Under the pieces are notes generated by a model. That model searched no databases. It worked only from the letters and a program-made list of their open reading frames with translations, and had not been told where the DNA came from. From Chamaecyparis obtusa (Eukaryota; Streptophyta; Pinopsida; Cupressales; Cupressaceae), in NCBI GenBank assembly GCA_027943335.1, contig BSBK01008426.1, positions 1-64,000 on the forward strand: DNA of 64,000 nucleotides, written 5' to 3'. Each line of letters starts with the position of its first letter. Position 1 is the first letter of the stretch. Shown here in pieces: positions 21,587 to 32,562 of this stretch. Made by a program: the position numbers and the translations under genes.

Positions 21587-23414
21587 TTCCATTGTTACAC
21601 TAGAATTTTCCACACTACTATATTCTCAATGGTTACACTAAAAGTATTATGTATGTAGTGAGGGCTTACTAAAAAATATGGCCAAACCAATGGGTGATGG
21701 CCAAATGTCCTATATCCATCACTATCTTTGGAATGGTTTAGTTTTCTTTTTTGTTCCCTACTTTTTTAATCAATAGTAATTTGATTAGTGGGAGGACAAT
21801 TATAAAGATTTTCCACTCACCCAAAATTGTATGGCACTTGTGAAGTCTTCCACTTAGTTGGCAACTTGATCACATTATTCTAATCCCAGCATATGTAGAA
21901 TATTGCTTGTAAATTTAAGTTGCATGCCTAGAAAGGAGAAATCATGAAATTGAGTTGTTTTGATGTGATAGGGAGCTCACCTGTCAATCTTGGCTTCTCA
22001 CACCACCAAAGCTTTCTTAAATAGAATTGCATTTGTATTTATCCTATTATTTTTCTCATTGCATGGAACAATTGTACTTGGAGAGATTGTTGTGTACACA
22101 TGATCTAGTTAATAAGTTAAGCTAGTCTCTTCTGAATATTGGTTGTGTTTGTAATAAAAGTGTTGTGGAAAATGAGCATATGGTACAACAATGTTGGTTG
22201 AGAAATTAAAACTTTATTGTAAAGGAATGTAAGCATTAAATCCATTTGGGTTAAACTTGAATCAAGGAAACCGCTATGTGAGTGGTGGTAGGAGCTGGGA
22301 AAACTATGGGTGGGCACAATGAAGGCTTGGGGTTATCTCTTGAGAAGGTAAACCAAAAAACCTACCTAAAGTCAATTGCTTCCTCTCAGTTGCTCAAAAT
22401 TGTTTGGAGAGGTACACACATTTAAATTGTACATGTTAATCCAATTTTATGTTACTAGAAATAAGAAATGAGAAATTAGATTTTTAGTTGTGTATAAGAA
22501 AATATGTATGTATAATTTTATTCTACAAAAATTATATAAATTTTAAAAATATATAAACAATTTATTCCACATATATATATTCCATGTCAATCTACATTTA
22601 AAATATACTTAAATTATTAAAATAGAATTTAGAATAAAATAAAAATTTAATATTTATAAGAATTCAAAGTACATGTCAATTTTTAATTATATTTTTTATA
22701 AATAAAATTTATTTTTTAAAGTTAATGTAAAAGATGATTTAATTAATGATCTAGAATCAAATATGACCCAAAAACTCATCTAACCAATGGGAGATATAAT
22801 CAATAAAGTTGTAGACGTATAATCTATATTTTCTATGTTTAAATGAAGAAACTTAGTTTAAATTAAAATGTTGAGATATTTCATACAAATAATTATTAGT
22901 TGGAAGATACTTTGTGAATGAAATGTGAGCTGACAGTATAACTCTGCATTTAACCAATAAAAAATACAATTATGTAATGTCTTATAATATGTCAATTTGC
23001 AGTAAAAAATAATTACTTGCACCAATTGACTTTTAATAATAGTGAAAGATCACACTTGTTAACTTTTTAAATGTTAAAATCAATACAACTAGCTCCATAC
23101 TCTTTCAAAATTTTCATTTCATATTTAATCACCTATTCTTGGCATCATCTTTACAACTCTCCTAATGTGAGCAATACGTGCAAAATAGGAATCCATAAAA
23201 GAATAATAAATCCACTTCAACCTATTCATTGAGTTCAATGCTCTTTCTTTGACTCAAAACATCCAAACAATTTTTCACTTGATTAACAAGCTTCTCCAAT
23301 TGAATATTCTAGTCTCAGATCTTGGATTTTCATGCAATACTATTTCTCTCATAAATTACCTTGGACTTTCTTCCTTTTGATTTAAAATCCAGAAATCTTT
23401 TCTCCAACTTTTGA
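21587..23414. other. 1.8-kb gap, no gene
   Basis: AT-rich sequence without supported genes. Short frames such as 22117-22317 (minus) lack motifs. No structural repeats stand out. Confidence 0.5.
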
Positions 23415-23424
23415 TGATCATGGT

Positions 23425-23736
23425 ATTATGAGATACTAGAACAAGATTTATATTCCCAACCAAGCAAGGTTGAGGAAGGTGGTACTTGAGGAGATGCATT
23501 GCACTCTATTTATAGGACATCCATGGGTAACCAAGATGATTTTCAATTTGAGGCCATTGTATTTTTGGACAAGGCTTAAGCATGATGTGATAGCTTACGT
23601 GGCTCAATGTTTAAAATGCCAGCGAGGCAAGGTTGAGCGTGTCCACCCAATTGGAATTTTATACCCACATATTATTCTGAAATACAAATGGCAAGTCATC
23701 AGTATGGATTTTATCCAGGGTTTACCCATGACATGA
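23425..23736 (+). pseudogene. Gypsy integrase N-terminal fragment, copy 1
   Basis: HHCC zinc finger: H in LEEMHCT, H in FIGHPW, then CLKC. It is followed by KYKWQVISMDFIQGLP, where MDF carries the first catalytic Asp. The frame stops at PMT* (ACATGA). Homologous to 23850-24160 at high identity, so the segment was duplicated in tandem. Copy 1 ends in unrelated-looking sequence near 23785 and lacks the rest of the core. Confidence 0.88.
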
Positions 23737-23844
23737 CACAGACATGATTTCATCTTGGTTTTTTTTAATAAACTAACCAAAACAAGATTATGATGACATG
23801 ATAAAGACATGATTTCATCCTTTTAATGGTTACACTTTCAAGAT

Positions 23845-24845
23845 GATGATGGTATTATGAGATACCAGAATAGGATTTATATTCCAAATGAAGCAGGGTT
23901 GAGGAAGGTGGTACTTGAGGAGATGCATTGCACTCCATTCATAGGACATCCATGGGTAAACAAGATGATTATTTATTTGAGGCCACTGTACTTTTGGCTA
24001 GGGGTTAAGCATGATGTGATAACTTACATAGCCCAATGTTTAGAATGACAATGAGTCAACGCTAAATATATCCACCCAGCTAGACTTTTATTTCCACTTG
24101 ATATTCTGAAATAGAAATGGCAAGTCATTAGTATGGATTTTATCCAGGGTTTACCCATGAAATGACACATAAATGATGTCATCTTGGTTGTAGTTGATAA
24201 ACTAAACAAGGTAGCTCACTTTACATGAAGTTTGAGAGATGGATCTTTGGCCTTAGCCAAGAAGTTTGTGCATGAGATATTCATATTGCACAGTGTGTGA
24301 GAGAATATTATTTTTGATAGAGATACATAGATGACATCAAGGTTTCAGATAACCTTGAATGCTTCCTTGGGTATATGATTGAACTTTGCACAATCTATCA
24401 CCCTCAGATAGATGGGAAAACACGTAGAGTAAATCAAGTGTTAGAGGATTTACTCTATATGTATTGTATGGATAAGTTGTACAAGTGGGAAGAGTACCTT
24501 CCCTTGGTAGAGTTTGTGTATAAAAAATCTTACCATGTTTCATTAGGAATAACACTATTTGACACATTGTATGGGTGTAAGTGTTGCACTCCTATCAGTT
24601 GGGATAGAGTTGATGACATAATCATTATTGGTCCTGATATATTGAGAGACATGGAGGAACAAATGAATCTAATTCATGGTTGGCTGAAGGAAGTATTTGA
24701 TCGACATAAGAGTTATGTGGATAAGAACCATACTTTCATACAGTTCCAAGAAGGGGACAAGGTATTTTTGTGTGTAAGACCTCAAGAGTTCAATTTATTT
24801 CAGAAAGTCTTCCAAACTTGTATCAAGATATGTGGGGCCCTTTAA
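23845..24845 (+). pseudogene. Gypsy integrase, copy 2 with core and C-terminus
   Basis: Repeats the zinc finger (the second CxxC is degraded, CLE*), then ISMDFIQGLP (first Asp), IIFDRDT (second Asp) and DGKTRRVNQVLEDLL. In functional integrases the last block reads xTERVNQ, with the Glu catalytic; here it is Arg, so the triad is broken as well as the frame. 24375-24845 is open and continues through FDTLYG and FQEGDKVFL to the chromodomain side. Several nonsense codons interrupt 24160-24375. Confidence 0.88.
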
Positions 24846-25257
24846 TGTGTTGGAAGTTATCAACCTAGTTTCTTACAAACTTTCTCTACCACCCATTGTA
24901 GCCTGAATCCATAATGTGTTTTATGTTTATTTTTTGAAGCCTTTTCATCCAAATACATCTCATATCTTAGATTGGCATGCATTGTAGCTTCAAGATCCAG
25001 GGGTGGTGCTAGTGGAGCCTACCTGTCTCATTGAACATCATGCCATTTGAGTACATTATAGAGATATGTTTCAGTATAAGATCCAATGGGACCAATTTAT
25101 ATTGATAGTGCCACTTGGGAGGATGCAGAAGACATGCATAGATCATTTTTGCAATCATTTGCATAGACATTTTATTTGTGTTTCAGTTATATTTATGTTG
25201 TGTGAGAGTGGTGTGAACATTTTGATGTGCTTTCATAAGACATTGGGTTGATGTCTC

Positions 25258-26378
25258 TATTAGGAATTGGAACACTGAGAGGGGGGGGGGCGTGAATCAG
25301 TGTTCACTATATTTAAATTTTTCTTTTACTCTTTGAAACTTAACTTTAATGCTTAAGTACTGAAATGAACATCAACATAAACAAGATGCATAAACACAAC
25401 ACATAACACCAATATGGTTATGGGGAAACCCAAATAGGTAAAAAACCTGGTGTGAATTGACACCCACTAAGAACTACACTAGTGTCTTATGATCCTTGTT
25501 AGAAGATTTGCAACCCTGTTAGGAGTTGTCTTTATAATGTTTTTAGTATAGTGACCTTGTCAAGGGTCGGACCCTGTTAGGATTATTTTACAATGAACCT
25601 ATTAGGGGTGGGGACACACTATCCTAGAGCTCACTGCTCAAGTGGTTAAGGCTACAACCTTCTGATTTCAGGTACACACTATATCTGCTGGATGAACTGG
25701 CACTGTGATATTGCTTGTCTGATCAGTTCCTTTGATGCACTAATGCTTTGACCTCTTGAAAATATCTAATAAATCTTAACTAGTTTTCGCACACTTCTAC
25801 TTTGCTTATCTTAACTCTATATCAACTTCCATTCCTATTACAAAGGGCACATCTCATATTTATATGCGCTTATCAAAACAATTAAATAGGTCTGCCTATA
25901 ACTGATTACATACAATGCTTCCAATTGAATTGGCTCAAGCGTGTTTACATAAAAACATAATTACATGTCTACAACTTGATTACAATAGGTGCATATCATT
26001 TAAAAAGCAATATTATAACCACTAATCAATATTACCAACAGTCGGCTGCATACTCTATTCTGTTATGGCATTCACTGGCTGTACCTCTTCAACTGTCTGT
26101 ATCTTCATCATATGGTCTCATCTGATCATGCACTCTTAGAATTAGTATAAATACATACATAAAAGATTAAATTCAAGGGAGCATACTAGAACTAGGTCAT
26201 ACACACGTGCACTGATGCTCTGACCTTTTGGTACTCTGCTAACTGTCCAGTGTTCTATACTTAGCCAAATTCTGATCTTCTGATAATGTGCGCTGACTCC
26301 AAAATACTATATGACTTTGTTGCCATAATGACAACACTATATGTAGTCATATACAATAGTATAGTCAACTTTCCAACA
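25258..26378 (-). repeat. 3' LTR (1,121 bp)
   Basis: Matches 31468-32558 along its length with scattered differences and an 18-base segment absent from the other copy near 26020. On the minus strand it starts TGTTGGAAAG and should end CCTAACA; the last bases here are CCTAATA, a change in the terminal CA. Contains a G10 run (25281-25290). Confidence 0.95.
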
Positions 26379-26392
26379 ATCTCCCCCTTTGT
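26379..26392 (-). other. Polypurine tract
   Basis: Minus strand AAAGGGGGAGAT immediately precedes the 3' LTR start TGTTGG. This is the classic plus-strand primer position, and identical in style to plant copia elements. Confidence 0.9.
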
Positions 26393-26781
26393 CATTGATT
26401 GCAACAAAGGAATATGGAAAAGTTACTAACTGTACCCTTATACAAATTTTTTTTTAATATACTTATCTTATATCTCTCTTAGACTCTCTACTATACATCT
26501 TTTTTACATACAAGACTCCAAGACTCCATATTCTATACATCAATCCTCCTTTGACATTAATGAAAAAGGTTCTCTAAAAATGTATCTACAAGTACTTACC
26601 ATGTTAAAACATCTAGATATGCTATCTGTAAGTTTTGGATCTCTTGCTTCCAGAATGCAATCAGTGCATTAACTATCTATGGATGGGCGCATAGGGCATA
26701 TGTCAGCTTCTCCATATTCTCCAAATTTGTGCTAGGACCTTGATCATATTTCACCATGGTGGCATCGATCTCCTTGATGTT

Positions 26782-29700
26782 CTAATTTAGAATATCTAGA
26801 GAGGACGCAAGAGCATTCTTGAGTTGTGTTTGCCTTGCCCTTATCTTAGACATCTCTTTTTCAGCCTTTTTTATCTTGTCTAACTGCCCCTGGTATACAT
26901 TGTTGCACATGTTCATATCAGTGGAGGGGTCTTCTACTGATTTCCTTAATTTTTCTATCATTTCTTCCACCTCTTGGATTTTTTTGTAATGATCACCAGC
27001 CAGCTTATCATGGTTCATACAAACAACAATGATTTTTATGCCCTTTGCTGCAAACTCCTTCAAAGATGCTTAACCAATCTTTAGAGAACTTAGGTCAAGT
27101 GTAAAGTTGCTAACCAATTCACTTAGCGTCTTCTTCATGTATTTCTCTTCTGCAACTAGGGATGCAGATTCTTCCAAGCTAGAAAAATTAGTCTTGAAGT
27201 TTGAAATAATTGTGCTTACATCATCAACTAAATGGACCTTAGACACTTTAATGTCTGAAGGTAGCAGGATGTTTAAAATGTTGACTGATTCAAAAAATAG
27301 GGGGTTCCTCATTACTTGTTTCTCCTTTTCTTTCTCCATGGCTAAGACACTGATCTTGATCAGGTCTTCTTCTCCCCAAGAGTCCAAACTAGTGGTGTTA
27401 GGTGTCAAACTTGACAACAATAATGCTGAGGGTAATGGAGTGATGGGAGTACTATCTGTTACTTCTTGCTTTACTTTGATTGTCATTTCAACAAATGGCT
27501 TATCTATTGGTTTACTTCCTTTTACCTCTTCTTCTCCTTTCTTTTCTTCCTCTTTTTTCTGTCTCTTTCTCTTCTTCTTTTTGTGACTCTTTTTCTGTCT
27601 CTTTCTCTTCTTCTTTACCTGTTAGATCTTTTATTAGTATCTCTTCTTGTAACTTGGGTGAATTTTCACCGCATAGGATTTCAGCTTCTTGTGTGCTCAC
27701 AAAAGCTTCTTCAAAATTATCCAGGTCTCTATCTATGGCCGCCATGGCTATCTCTACATTATCAATGATGATAGTGTTATCTTTTAGTGTCTCTGTTATG
27801 GACACAAACTTTTCTACCTTTGTGGGTATTTCAATTGTAGGTGCTAAATCCTAAGGACCTATAAATCATACATTTGTGGTCTCTAACTCCTTGGCTACCT
27901 TTGTGGGCACTTGAGCTATGGGTGTAGTAGGTGGATACATGTACCTATTTAGAAAAACCTTTTTAAAGGCTTTCTTTGTTTCCTTTGAAACCAATTCATA
28001 ATTCTTATCCATGATATGTAGTATTCTTGTCTTGGTTCGGAGGTGTGGTTTCACCAAATCTAACAACAAGGTTTTCTCTTCTAGAGAACATACTGGGAGG
28101 CTTTCATCTAGAGTTTTCTCTCTTATTCTTAGATCTTCCTCAATTTCCTATCTTTTCAAGAATTCCAAAATATTCCATACATTGTCTGGAATCATTGTCT
28201 TCAGTTCTAGGACTGTCTTTTTGAACTTTAGCATATGTTTGATAATCATTGTATGAATTTTTGATTTGTCCATTTCACTGTATTTCTCATAGAATTTGCC
28301 TACTTGATCAATTCTACCTTCCTCAACAATCCTTGAACTCAACACACTAAGACTAGGTTTGAAACCTACTTGTGGAGGTTCTTGAGTGTTCTTCTTACTT
28401 CTAGTTTCTCATGAGGATGGGTGACTAGTGCTAATTTCCTTCTTCCACTTAGGCATTGCCTTATACTTAGGAGGAGTTGTAAGATCAATTGTTTCTATGG
28501 GTGCAAGAGGGGCAACATCAGATTTGTCCTGTTTATCCTTAGGATCTTCTATTTTCTCTAGCTTGACCTTCTTTAACTTAGGGTCATCTTCCTTGGCTTC
28601 TGCAGATGCACTCTCAAATCCCAAAGAAATATTTTCTTGTCTTGCTTTGTTAAGGTCTACCTCAGTTACTCCATGAATTCTGAGTATCTTAGAAGTAACC
28701 TTAGCTACTTTCCTCTTTGTTGCTCCACTGTTAAGAACTGCATCAACTTCTCTTGTCTTCTCTTCATAAGTACCCCACCTAGGTTCATTGGGGTCCTTAG
28801 GTGATGATAGTAGTACTTGAGCATAGGCTTCCAAGATTTGTTCATCAACCTCATATCCAAGTGGATGGATCCACTTTTTTCTTGGCTCAACAACTTCCAT
28901 ACAAGTTGTGTCAGTTTCTACCATGAAGCAAATGTTGTCCTTGTATTTCTCTACAATACTTTTTGGTATTCTGTAACTCATCTGCATTTTGATTCTGAAT
29001 GTTTTCAATTCTAGTTCCATGAAATCCTCCAATGAACTATCAATAGATGCCTTAAAGGATATTTGAGGCATTATAGGTATATCTTTGTCTAGGTATAAAT
29101 ATGAAATCTTTCCAAGTATGTGGAAGTACATGTAGATAATTAAAGATCCAAACCTGAATATTTTGGTCTTATCATGCTTGATGGCTTTAATATTATCAAT
29201 TAGCTATGCGCGCAAGATTTCACATAGATTGAACTCACCATTTTCTCTAACAATCCTTACTTCTACAAGAATAGTGGCTGTGGTCACACTATTCACCATG
29301 TTGGTGTGGTGAAACTTATACCCTAATATCATAGACATCAATTTGATGTCTTTCTCCTCTATAGGTTCAATTGTCATTCTGTGCCTATCACTTCTTGACT
29401 TGCATGTTTGCTCAACTATCTTCCTTACATCTTTACTTGCTGGAAGAATGATGCCTATCCTAGAAAGGCCTGTCATCTCATGAATGAGATCTCCTATGAT
29501 TCTTACTAGAACTTCACCTATCCAAAATAGGTCATCGTGGATTCTGCTTAACAGGATCTTGATCCACTCAGATTTGTAAAACTCATGTTCCATAGAAAAT
29601 TCAACCATAGGATAATTATCTAACTACACAAACTCATCAAGGAATGTTTTATCTGGTTTCATCATGGTCTCAATGTGCACTCTAATTCTATCAAGACCTA

Positions 29701-29869
29701 TTGGTTCCTTCTTATTGTAAATGTATGCACAGATGTCTTCGTCATGCATAACACCCATAGGAGTTTAGGAGAATGGTCCTTCTAAATCATCTAGGGTAGA
29801 TTTGAAAGGGTGCCTCTTGAAAATGTATCTCTTCTTCTTTGCAACATGAAACACAATAGGAGTAGCCAT
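26782..29869 (-). CDS. ORF2: unrecognised ~1,030-codon protein of the LTR element
   Basis: Starts ATG at 29869 and keeps one frame to about 27555, with seven internal stop codons. A single-base indel in an A6 run (27553-27558) shifts the frame, which then runs to 26782. I recognise no enzyme motif. Residues about 85-330 look globular (GDLIHEMTGLSRIG, FRFGSLIIYMYFHILGK). About 390-490 is Lys/Glu/Pro-rich. About 500-790 is mixed, ending in Glu/Lys repeats. 880-1029 is predicted coiled coil (YKKIQEVEEMIEKLRKS, LDKIKKAEKEMSKIRARQ). The ATG and codon content suggest an expressed protein in the ancestor. It lies where env-like or extra ORFs occur in some plant copia elements, but homology to those is not shown. 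Confidence 0.8.
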
Positions 29870-30288
29870 AACTTGTATATCACTTCACAATCAATTTATG
29901 AGAACTTCTGAATCATCACAATGGATTAGGGCTTCCACAACCTATCAAATACACTTCTTCGCTAGTGAATCACACTTCAATCTTTCACAATCAACTGCTA
30001 GGGCTTTAGTGCTCTCCAATCGCTCAAAATAAAATGCAATGAATGATTTGCAAGTCTCTGAGTACTTTAAAGTGAAAAAATTCCTCCATTAATGCTTGCC
30101 GCGTAAACTAGACTTTCAGTGAAAATCTCCTACTTTCATTCTGTAATCAATCAGGTAGTGCGCTCTTGCACATAGGTTCTACTAGTCTCCAAAGGGTTAA
30201 ATCCAAAGGTTCATACTCTAAGGGTGAGTATACCGGTCACGTAGGGGTTTAGAGCTAAATTAGCTCCCCCTATGACCTTGAGGGCCAT
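29870..30288. other. Spacer between the two ORFs of the LTR element
   Basis: About 420 bases with frequent stops in all frames and no motif. It contains no sign of a pol remnant. Confidence 0.6.
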
Positions 30289-31413
30289 TCATCTAGATGT
30301 AGAGGGTGCGTCCACTGTGGATGCATCCAATACATGCCCATAAACCTTATCCTTCTTTGCCTTTGACCAAATCAAGCTTACATCTTCTGAAGCTTTCACA
30401 AACTTGACTTCTCCTTCGATATCCAGTATTGACTCTTCAAGATTTTTAGGGCTTTCCTGATTTTGCATCCTTGATCTGCAAAACTTTGAGATGTGTCCAG
30501 CCTTGTTACAAGAGTTAAAAATAACTAGAGGCCTTAAATTCCTCGGTGCATTGATATGGGTGACCATTTTACACTGTCTAGTTGAGTGACCATTAAATAT
30601 CTAACATGTAATACTCTGAGAACTTCTTGCATTTCTTTGATTCTAATTTCTCTGATTATGCTGAGTCTTGTTCTTCTGACTTGTTCTAAAATTCATAGCT
30701 CTATGACCAAATTTATTGCATGAATAACAATAACCATTGAAAGGTCTTACCTCTTTACAATTCCTTGCAATGTGTCCATGCTTGTTACAAGCATAACAAG
30801 TTTGGTCTACTACCTTGCGCTCATCCTTGCATGGTTCAACATTATCTTTAGTCTGATTTTCAGTCTCCTTAGCATCTGTAGTATCTTCTGGTGCTTTCAT
30901 TCTTTCTCGCATGTTATCAATTTGATTTTTTTCTCCATTGAATCCAATGCCGCTGGTATCTCCTTTAAGATTTGGAGCATATAACTGAGATTCTATCAGA
31001 TCCTTTCTTGTGTTTACTTTGTCAATGTGATTCTTTGCCTCTTTTAATTCAGATTCCAACTTTTCTTTGCTATTTCTTAGCTCCAAGATTTCCATGTTTT
31101 CTTACCTCAATTCTTCATTCAATTGAAGGTTCTCTTTGATATGTTCATCATAGACTTCTTGATTGTTAGTTAGCTTATCATCCAGCTCTTCAATCTGATC
31201 TTTTAGAGATGTGTTCTCTTCATTTAGATTTTTGACCATTTTCCCTAAATCACTGTTTGAGCAATCTTTCAAGTCCTTTTTTAGTCTTTTGATGACTACT
31301 TGAGAATCACAGACTTTTTCTTTAAGTTCTTCAACTTCTTTTTCAGATCTGTCAAGGTCTTCAAGAGAAGCTTCACGATTCTTTTTTAGATGTTTCATTT
31401 CTATCTTATCCAT
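30289..31413 (-). CDS. Gag-like protein: coiled coil plus up to four CCHC knuckles
   Basis: A single 375-codon frame from ATG 31413, 41 bases after the PBS, with three nonsense codons. Residues 1-150 are heptad-rich coiled coil (LDRSEKEVEELKEKV, LKDQIEELDDKL). Zinc knuckle 1 is intact (CYACNKHGHIARNC). Knuckle 2 has the last Cys changed to Phe (CYSCNKFGHRAMNF). A third is shortened (C*IFNGHSTRQC). A fourth lacks its first Cys (FNSCNKAGHISKFC). The usual UBN2/Retrotrans_gag capsid domain is absent, and the PBS-to-ATG distance leaves no room for it. It probably binds RNA; packaging by another element's capsid is inference. Confidence 0.85.
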
Positions 31414-31453
31414 GATCTCCTCAAGTGGTTAAACTTCTTTGCTGAGGACCCAA

Positions 31454-31465
31454 GCTCTGATACCA
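31454..31465 (-). other. Primer-binding site (initiator Met-tRNA)
   Basis: Minus strand TGGTATCAGAGC, complementary to the 3' end of plant initiator methionine tRNA, two bases from the LTR end. It sets the element's orientation. Confidence 0.95.
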
Positions 31466-31467
31466 AT

Positions 31468-32558
31468 TGTTAGGAATGGGAACTCTGAGAGGGGGGGGGG
31501 TGAATCAATGTTCACTATATTTAACTTTTTCTTTTACTCTTTGAAACTTAAATTTAATGCTTAAGTACTAAAATGAACATCAACATAAAAAAGATGCATA
31601 AACACAACACATAACACCAATATGGTTACGTGGAAACCCAAATAGGTAAAAAAACCAGTGAGAATTGACACCCACTAAGAACTGCACTAGTGTCTTGTGA
31701 TCCTTGTTAGAAGATCTACAACCCTGTTAGGAGTTATCTTTATAATGCTTTTAGTACAGTGACCTTGTCAAGGGTTGGCCCCTGTTAGGAGTCTTTTACA
31801 ATGACCCTATTAGGGGTGGGGACACACTATCCTAGAGCTCATTGCTCAAGTGGTGAAGGCTACAACCTTCTGATTTAAGATACACACTATATCTGCTGGA
31901 TGAACTAGCACTGTGACACTGCTTGTATGATCAGTTCCTTTGATGCGCTAATGTTTTGACCTCTTACAAAGCTCTAATACATATTAACTAGTCTTCACAC
32001 ACTTCTTCTCTACTTATCTTAACTCTATATCAACTTCCATTCCTATTACAAAGGGCGCATCACATATTTATATGCGCTTATCAAAATAATTAACTAGCTC
32101 GGCCTATAATCGATTACATACAATGCTTCCAATTGAATTGGCTCAAGAATGTTTACATACAAACATAATTACATGTCTACAACTTGATTACAATAGGTAC
32201 ATATCATTTACAAAGCAATATTACCAATAGTTGGCTGCATACTCTGTTCTGTTCTGGCATTCACTGGCTGTACCTCTTCAATTGCCTGTATCTTCATCAT
32301 CTAGTCTCATCTGATCATGCACTCTTAGACTTAGCATGAATACATACATACAAGATTAACTTCAAGGCGCATACCATAACTAGGTCATATGCACATGCAC
32401 TGATTCTATGACCTTCTGGTACTCTACTAACTATCCAGTCTTCTATACTTAGCCAAATTCTAATCTTCTGATAATGTGTGCTGACTCCAAAACACTATAT
32501 GACTTTGTTTCCATAATGACAACACTATATGTAGTCATATAAAACAGTATAGTCAACT
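31468..32558 (-). repeat. 5' LTR (truncated by ~8 bp at the outer end)
   Basis: Minus-strand 3' end is CCTAACA next to the PBS. The outer end stops at AGTTGACTATAC, before the expected TGTTGGAA, and joins gypsy sequence. Has a G10 run like the other LTR. Confidence 0.93.
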
Positions 32559-32562
32559 ATAT

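Larger units (their letters stand above)
23415..25257 (+). mobile_element. Ty3/gypsy chromodomain retrotransposon fragment
   Basis: Only the 3' half of pol is present: integrase zinc finger (twice), integrase core, and a C-terminal chromodomain-like end whose last block reads SATWEDAEDMHRSFLQSFA in the frame at about 25105-25165. Gag, protease and reverse transcriptase are absent. The downstream gypsy sequence continues beyond the inserted LTR element at 32563. The paralogous copy at 34498-34669 shows the intact order: chromodomain end, PPT, LTR start. Confidence 0.88.
25258..32558 (-). mobile_element. Non-autonomous LTR retrotransposon, 7.3 kb, no pol
   Basis: Read on the minus strand: 5' LTR (32558-31468), PBS TGGTATCAGAGC complementary to initiator Met-tRNA, coiled-coil/zinc-knuckle ORF, non-coding spacer, a roughly 1,030-codon ORF, PPT AAAGGGGGAGATTG and 3' LTR (26378-25258). 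No protease, integrase, RT or RNase H motif is present anywhere between the LTRs. PBS and PPT are of the kind common in plant Ty1/copia elements, so copia-type mobilisation in trans is likely. It is inserted in the gypsy fragment. The left flank ends at gypsy base 25257. The right flank restarts within an equivalent gypsy copy, and the outer 8 bases of the 5' LTR are missing, so a target duplication no longer exists. Confidence 0.92.

Noticed and set aside
25258..25290. 5-bp target duplication for the LTR element
   Set aside because: The right LTR lacks its outer bases and the flanks are offset by about 154 bases in the host repeat, so no TSD can be claimed.
27107..28256. Plus-strand ORFs of 80-160 codons opposite ORF2 of the LTR element
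   Set aside because: Antisense shadows of the minus-strand coding frame; no independent motif.
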